A DNA stretch of 64,000 nt, from contig CM067503.1 in assembly GCA_034509495.1 (NCBI GenBank), forward strand, positions 25,336,316 through 25,400,315. The letters run 5' to 3'. The notes beneath the pieces were generated by a model. The model ran no database searches. It was not told the origin of the DNA and saw nothing but the letters and a program-made list of their open reading frames with translations. The translations under genes and the position numbers were made by a program. Source of the stretch: Acestrorhynchus altus (Eukaryota > Chordata > Actinopteri > Characiformes > Acestrorhynchidae). Every line of letters begins with the position of its first letter. Position 1 is the first letter of the stretch. This document shows positions 57,431 to 64,000 of this stretch, in pieces.

Positions 57431-58677
57431 AAAAAAACACCTCCAAAGTATCTTTCTATAATCTGTAATTAACTGTATACTGTATGTTTATAGACAAACC
57501 TTGGCTGTAGAGTAGATTATTCTGAAAAACTGACTTTAGGCATTATGGAACGGTATATACTGCTTGACAGTGTCCGTATATGGGGGTTTGATGGGTGCCA
57601 GGATAACTTACCAGACTACAGAAAGCCAGTTTTAGAGCTCAGTGGAGAACGATAATGATGATGGTCTGGGTTTGTTTTTAAGGGTTCATTGTTTTTTGAT
57701 AATGAGTTTATATGTGAGGAGAAATAATATCATTGCTGCCAAATATTACAATTTAAATATTAGTTGATGCATATTGTAAAATAAAATCTGCTTAAACAGT
57801 GGTGTCATCCTCTCTGTGGATTTCAGTGGGCAAAAGTTCTTCACCATGTAACCTTGAACTCCATATTTGTGATGTATGGGCAGAACTTGGCTGGGCCAAT
57901 AGAAGAGCACCACAGAGATTATAAATAATAATACAAACAGAAAAAAGCCTTAAAAGAAGATTTACACATGTGAAACCACATGACATCAAAAACAGTAACA
58001 AATAAACAACAGAAACTTGATGCTGCGGCTCTTTGGAGAAATGGTTTAGCAAGCAAGTCTGGAATATTTTCCACATGCTGATGAGGATGATTGCTAAAGC
58101 AGAATGTTTCTCCTGGGATAGGGAAGTACTTGGCTGAGTGTAACGATGAGATTGTGTATCCTCAAGAAAGCACTTGACGAAGCTGTGGAATTGTTCAGTT
58201 TTATCACATGACTATTAGTAATCATTTTTAACAGCTTTGCAATTTTGTATTATTGTGTGTAGTTAAATATCCACTGTATATACACCCCTACACAGCACAT
58301 TCAGGTGCATGCCTACAACAGTGGTAAAGCTTTCAAAAACATGCACTTTGTGTAATTGGCTTGGTCCATTTTGGTTGTAAAGTTCAAAGCTTTGTTGAGA
58401 AGGGAAGATGGATAGACAAAGCAAAGAGGAATATAAATTACTGTGACCTTTTCAGCAGATACAGGAAAGAGTTTGAGGTCTGTCAGTTGTCACCTGGTCA
58501 TTCAGACTATGCTGAGGGAGATAGAAATAATGGAAGGAGCTTTTGTAATGTATGATGATAAGGTCAGGTCCTCTTCTAAAACTCAGCATTGTTTATTAGT
58601 TAGATAGTTATTGGTTACCTTGCTATGCTGTACCTCAGATAGAATTATAGAATATAGTATTGACTGCATAGAAATGT

Positions 58678-59145
58678 CTACATAGCCAAAGGTTTGCGGA
58701 CAACCTTTCAGCTACTTTAAGCTGCACCCACTGCTGACACAGTCGTGCAAATGCACACACATCTGGTCTAATAGAGATGCACTGCTAATAGAATAGGACT
58801 CTCTGGAGCAGATAAACACAAACCTATTGGCACCACACCTACTGCGAGGTGTGGTCTAGATGGGTATAAAGCTTCACAGCTCAATACTGAACTGTGTTTT
58901 TGCTCCATTTCCTGGAATCATGGCGCTCGATCCTGTACATTTGGGATGAGTTGAGTATGAGGTGGGTGGCAGGTCAACATCCTGACCTCACTAATGTTCT
59001 TGTCACTGAATGCAATCAAATCCTCACAGCAATGCTCCAAAATATAGCAGAAATCGTACAGTTACTCCATCAAAAGCAGGATAAACCTTTTCAAGAAAAA
59101 AACAATGAGCAGGTGTCTCGATTCTTTTGTGTGTATAGTGTAGTT
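58678..59145. mobile_element. non-autonomous Tc1/mariner-type MITE
   Basis: Starts tacatagccaaaggtttgcg and ends with tgtgtgtatagtgta. It contains tggcgctcgatcctgtacat and atcaaaagcaggataaacct, the latter shared with the element at 225-420. No transposase. Confidence 0.6.
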
Positions 59146-60453
59146 GTCTTCTGGGAAGTCCTTTGGCATCTGTTTGTCTTTTATTAATAATGATTAGAAT
59201 AATAATTACATACATTAATTTCTTTAAGGATACTAAGGGTCAGTTTAAGGCTTAAACCTACTCTGTAAATCAAGCATAAATATTTTAATTGTGTTTTTAT
59301 TACTTTGTCCAAATAAATGCAGAGGCTCCTCTTAGGTAAGGAATTCAGCACCCATTGATATTTTACAACAAGCATAAAGCCTTCCTACAGTACACAGTGT
59401 TATTTTAGCAAGGAGGACAAACTCACTCTTATACCCTTGATTATTAAGACATATCAGATGAGCATGTCTTTACAAAATCAACATATCGTCATTAAGCCAT
59501 CTTCACAGGCTAAAAAAAATTAAACTAACAACAAATCCTTTGCACTCAATGACTGCCGTGAACATTGTGAAAATGCTGGGTTGCCTTCCTTGAGATGTTT
59601 TCAGGCCTTTACTGCAGCTCGGTGTAAAGCATGCATGAGTCAGGTGACTGATGCCATAGCTCTTGGGTTGCTTTCTTTATTTATCTGTACAGTGAAATAC
59701 TGTCCCGGTAGTTTTGCAGGATTTGACTGAATCTGAGACTCAGCCATCCCATAATCAACAAGCACGAGTGACCCCCTTCTGTTGGTGCCTCCACCATGTT
59801 TAACAGTTGATATGGAATACGTCAAATAAACCTTTCCTTTTCTCACTCAGACTGCTTATCCAGCTTTACTGTTCTTGAGTTTATTTAAAGCAAACCCTTT
59901 ATGTTAAGTTTAATGAAGGCGTCTCTTTAAGACTTTGACGTCTTGAGAGTTGTTGACGTAACTAGATGCTTTGAAGGATTCCTTTTTCTGATCAAAGGAA
60001 AAAAAGCTGTGATCATCTACTTTGTTAGTCTACTGTGTTCATCTAGGTTTTATTGTAGGAGTTGCTGGTCAGTACATACCTTACAAAATAAGAGATATAA
60101 AGAGATAAAGAGTTCCTGCTGGCTCTCCGATAGTAGCCTAATGATGGCCTACTAGCTTTAATCACATCTTTTGAGTACATACTGCGGATTTCTACAGCAA
60201 CTACACTTGGAAACTACAAACCTTTAGGGTTAGTTTCTCAGACATACACTAAAAACAGAGGTATGATGTAAGTTTTTAACTAAAAGGTTCAATATTAGAC
60301 ATTTGGTGCATAATAGTAATTAACCGGTACCAAAGCATGCAATGAAAGGTATTTTGTTGTATATCAGTAGGGTACAGCACCAGCAACAAGCTTTGTACAT
60401 GTGCAGGGATTAAGCATAGTCTTGGACTACAGAGCATTCTAAATTGTGATTCT

Positions 60454-60965
60454 CTATTGAAAGCAAGTTTTAGCAGAGAGGAAGGACCTGTGATACTGCT
60501 CCTTCACACACTTGGGGTGAAGTAGCCTGTCACTGAAGGAGCTGCTCAGTGCTGCCAGAGACTCATGCATGGAGTGGGAGTCGCTCTCCACCATGAAGGC
60601 CAGGTTGGCTAACATCCGCCTGTCTCCCACCACCTGCACTGGGTCTAAGGGACTTCTGAGGACAGAACTGTCCCTCTTAATGAGTTTGTTCAGTCTCTTC
60701 CTGTCTGCCATTGACATAGTTCTGCCACAGCAAACCACTCTATAAAAGATGGCAGATGCCACCACTGTTTCAAAGAAGGTCCTCAGGAGTGCTCCCTGCA
60801 CTCCAGATGACCTCAGTTTTCCTCAGTAGGTGGAGTCTACTCTGGCCTCTTTTGTAAAGTGCAGTGGTGCTAACTGACCAGTCCATTTTGGTGTGTAGGT
60901 GAACACCCTGGTACTTGTTCACTGGTGGAGGGCTATGTCTGCACCTGCGGAAATCCAACACAAGT
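60454..60965 (-). mobile_element. LINE (L2/CR1-type) reverse-transcriptase 3' fragment
   Basis: On the - strand: KYQGVHLHTKMDWSVSTTAL, YKRGQSRLHLLRK, FFETVVASAIFYRVVC, ADRKRLNKLIKRDSSVL, RMLANLAFMVESDSHSM, FSDRLLHPKCVKEQYHRSFL. This is the C-terminal part of a fish non-LTR retrotransposon ORF2, with a frameshift near 60800. Truncated at the 5' end. Confidence 0.75.
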
Positions 60966-61818
60966 TCTTTTGTCTTGACAACCTTTATTCATCAAATTAT
61001 GCTTTCTCATCTTAAAAATACTCTTCCCAAAAAAACAACAAAAAAATTACGCACAAACACATTTTTGTTTACCAAAACATAGTTAAATACAAATTATTTT
61101 CTTAATTTTTACTTCTCTAATGAAGACAAATTGAAGTATCCTAGGATCAACTGCAAATAATAATATCTGTATGTGATTTTCTCCTATTAATACTTTTTTT
61201 GGCAAATAAATGTATGTCAAACTATGAAAACATCCTGTAAAATTAGCCTAGGGTTCTAAAGGTTAATCATTGTCTGGGAAACCAGACCTTAATGTTATTA
61301 ATTCAACTAGTATACTAAGTTAAATCTTGATCACTATAATTAAGATCTAGTGAGTTTTTTTAATGAAAATGTATTAATGGATCTTACAGTATATTGTATT
61401 TACAGGAATGTGTACATACTTGGAAAAAAAAGCCAAACTATGTAATGTAGTAGATTAATAGAATGGGCTTTTGATGATATAAGCAGACCTCCCAAGGCTT
61501 AGAGCACTTGTAGCAGGAAGAGAGATGGTGGAGCTGAAGGATGGTGAAGGTCTTAGGTTAAGAATTTATACACATCTCTGAGGCTTGGTGTTTTCTTTCA
61601 AGTTAGATGAGGTTTAGTTCTGCTGGTGTTATGGGGAGCGTGGGGTAGCTGGTGGTGAGAGGTGGGGACTGCATTGCAGGGTCATAAACGACAGGAGCGG
61701 GGGATGCAGTGCCGCAGGAAAACTGCCCAAACCTGTGACTGATGAGCCCCAGATGTGCTTGTACAACCTCCTAAAACCCCCAGAGCATTAGAAAAAGAAA
61801 ACACAAGATCATTTATCA

Positions 61819-61920
<102 letters not shown>

Positions 61921-62484
61921 TGCATATTTAGGTTCACAGTTGAACTGAAACACTATATGTCTAAACACTGGTTGATTGAACATGTCCTTTCAAGGGTAAT
62001 AATAGCAAATATTATAAAGATGTTTTATAAAGATGTTTTGTTAATATTTCCCTTTTGCAGTCCAACTCTACTGGAGAAAAGTAGCTAAATTCATTAGGAA
62101 ACCAAGTTAAAGATGAGGTCAACCCTTTAACAGTAACACTAAGAAATATTAATAAAATTGGTCAAATCGTGTTCCTGGATCCTGATTCAGCAACTTTACA
62201 GGTCCCCAAGAAAACAAAATGTTTTATGTGCAAACACCTGCGGCTGAGCTGTCACATTTCTGTGACATTATTTGTGCATTTCTATTAAAGTTTTAGTTTG
62301 AACACAATTGATCTCTCAATTTTCATTTAGACTAAATATTTTTTTCACACAGACTTAATTGTTTAATTGTTACTGTTTACAGCATTGCAACTGTAATATA
62401 ATTCACATGTTATTCAATGAGGGGAATAAGGTCTAGGTGTTGCCAAGTTTCTATTACAGCAATTTGATTGCAAAAAGGTTGCAT

Positions 62485-62489
62485 TATTA

Positions 62490-62543
<54 letters not shown>

Positions 62544-62544
62544 G
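62485..62544. repeat. (ATT)n microsatellite
   Basis: About 18 ATT units with one interruption at the left. Confidence 0.95.
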
Positions 62545-62889
62545 TAAAATAAAAAATATAAATAAAGGTGATATTTTGAATTCAATACAATTTTGAAAAC
62601 AATATTAGGATCACCTTTATGGTCATTGCCCAGCAGTATAGCCTCTGAATTTAACTCTCAGGTAGTGAACACACACACACTAATGAATAACTTCAGTGAA
62701 CACACACACCTACAGAGGTAGGTACCCATGTGAGCAGAGTTACAGTAGGTGCCTCGGCCATGTATGTTGATCGAAAAGAAAGTGCCCGCTTATCCCACTT
62801 TTCCATCCTTTAGGCCACAGCTACCTTATGGCTGTATCAGTTTCAGCCCACACACACCCATACACACATGCACATGTGCACGCACGCAT

Positions 62890-62931
<42 letters not shown>
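62890..62931. repeat. (CA)n microsatellite
   Basis: About 20 CA units preceded by an imperfect CA/GC-rich stretch. Confidence 0.95.
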
Positions 62932-62933
<2 letters not shown>

Positions 62934-63698
62934 CGTCACTATATTATATTTTCACGAATGAATCTGGAGAAACAATCAAACAGATAAAGCTTATCACAGA
63001 AGGAACTCAGTTTGACACTCCGATTATAGATATACACTTAATAGAATAATGTGGACGAATAGACATAATGGTCAAATTAAAGGACATTACAAAGCATTAC
63101 GTTTGTATTCCATAGCAAACAATTTTAGGAATAAATACTTATTGAATTGTCTATTTCCATTAGCTGTTAGATGGCCTGTCCTCTGAACCCATGAGCTGAA
63201 CTAATCAGTCAGTGAGGAGGTTCAATTTGTATTGGAACATTGAGTAACTACTAACATCTGCAATGGAAACATTTAGTCAGAATTTCAGAATGAGATGAAA
63301 CTAACAAATAAAGCTCATCCAGGCTCTAGATTTGTATGTTCTTTCCTGGTGAAGAGCTTACTTACTGTAATGTGGATTCTGTACAAGATGTCATACCTCT
63401 ACGCTGTGTCAGTGACTGACGGAATGAGAGGAGAAAGGAGAGGGTGGGGAAAACAGTTGAAGCAATACTCTTTCCAGTCAGAACAGAGGAAGCAATTTTG
63501 TCTTCTGAGAAGCTGCATCTGTTCATTAGATGGTTTAAACCCTGGTGAGATACTTCATGAGCTGTGGTCATCGAATATTATCATGATGATGCGCAGCTGC
63601 AGTTTCATAATTGGGTTCATGTGCCAACAAACTTGATTAAGTCATAGATGATTATAAATAATCTGCAGTGACTTAAAATGCAATGTTTTTCATTGAAA

Positions 63699-64000
63699 CC
63701 TACTGTCTCCCACTGATGTTCACAGACTCCTACTGTCTCCCACTGACTCCTACTGTCTCCCACTGACTCCTACTGTCTCACACTGTCTCCTACTGTCTCA
63801 CACTGACTCCTACTGTCTCCCACTGACTCCTACTGTCTCACACTGACTCCTACTGTCTCCCACTGACTCCTACTGTCTCCCACTGACTCCTACTGTCTCC
63901 CACTGACTCCTACTGTCTCCCACTGACTCCTACTGTCTCACACTGACTCCTACTGTCTCCCACTGACTCCTACTGTCTCCCACTGACTCCTACTGTCTCC
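63699..64000. repeat. 20-bp tandem array running off the window
   Basis: About 15 units of tcctactgtctcccactgac with few variants (ctca for ctcc). The first units are more diverged. The array continues past the right edge. Confidence 0.97.

Noticed and set aside
63699..64000. CRISPR-like array at the right edge
   Set aside because: Simple head-to-tail 20-bp repeats without spacers.

Overview
The window is nuclear DNA of a ray-finned (teleost) fish. It has large genes with short exons and GT-AG introns. It is rich in CA/GT, CT and ATT microsatellites and in fish-type mobile elements (Tc1-like transposons, a Rex3/RTE retroposon, L2-type LINE remnants, MITEs). Nothing prokaryotic was seen. The species cannot be named from the sequence alone.

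Three protein-coding genes were reconstructed by joining exons at consensus splice sites. (1) prrc2c, + strand, 536-14867: the last 25 coding exons of the gene, about 2,418 residues; its 5' part lies left of the window. (2) myoc (myocilin), - strand, 23232-17620: complete, 3 exons, 449 residues, with signal peptide, leucine zipper and olfactomedin domain. (3) vamp4, - strand, 50262-35328: complete coding sequence, 7 exons, 140 residues, ending in a 26-base exon. The order PRRC2C-MYOC-VAMP4 and the orientations match the human 1q24.3 neighbourhood as I know it, which supports the calls independently.

Layout: 1-535 intron with a MITE; 536-16610 prrc2c exons, introns and 3'UTR; 16610-16750 a very short convergent gap; 16750-23232 myoc; 23233-33740 intergenic, with a possible myoc promoter, LINE fragments and a 1.9-kb Rex3 copy carrying an internal inverted duplication; 33741-35327 vamp4 3'UTR; 35328-50298 vamp4 coding exons in introns full of Tc1 copies; 50299 to about 56000 probable 5' region of vamp4 with a 31-bp minisatellite; 56000-64000 gene-free DNA with Tc1 and LINE debris and microsatellites, ending in a 20-bp tandem array that runs off the window.

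The genes do not form a pathway: PRRC2C is a cytoplasmic RNA-associated protein, myocilin a secreted olfactomedin glycoprotein, and VAMP4 an R-SNARE of the trans-Golgi/endosome route. I found no convincing new biological system. The most interesting signals are structural: the inverted duplication in Rex3, the tandem arrays, the tiny last vamp4 exon, and an RFX/X-box-like site in a vamp4 intron.
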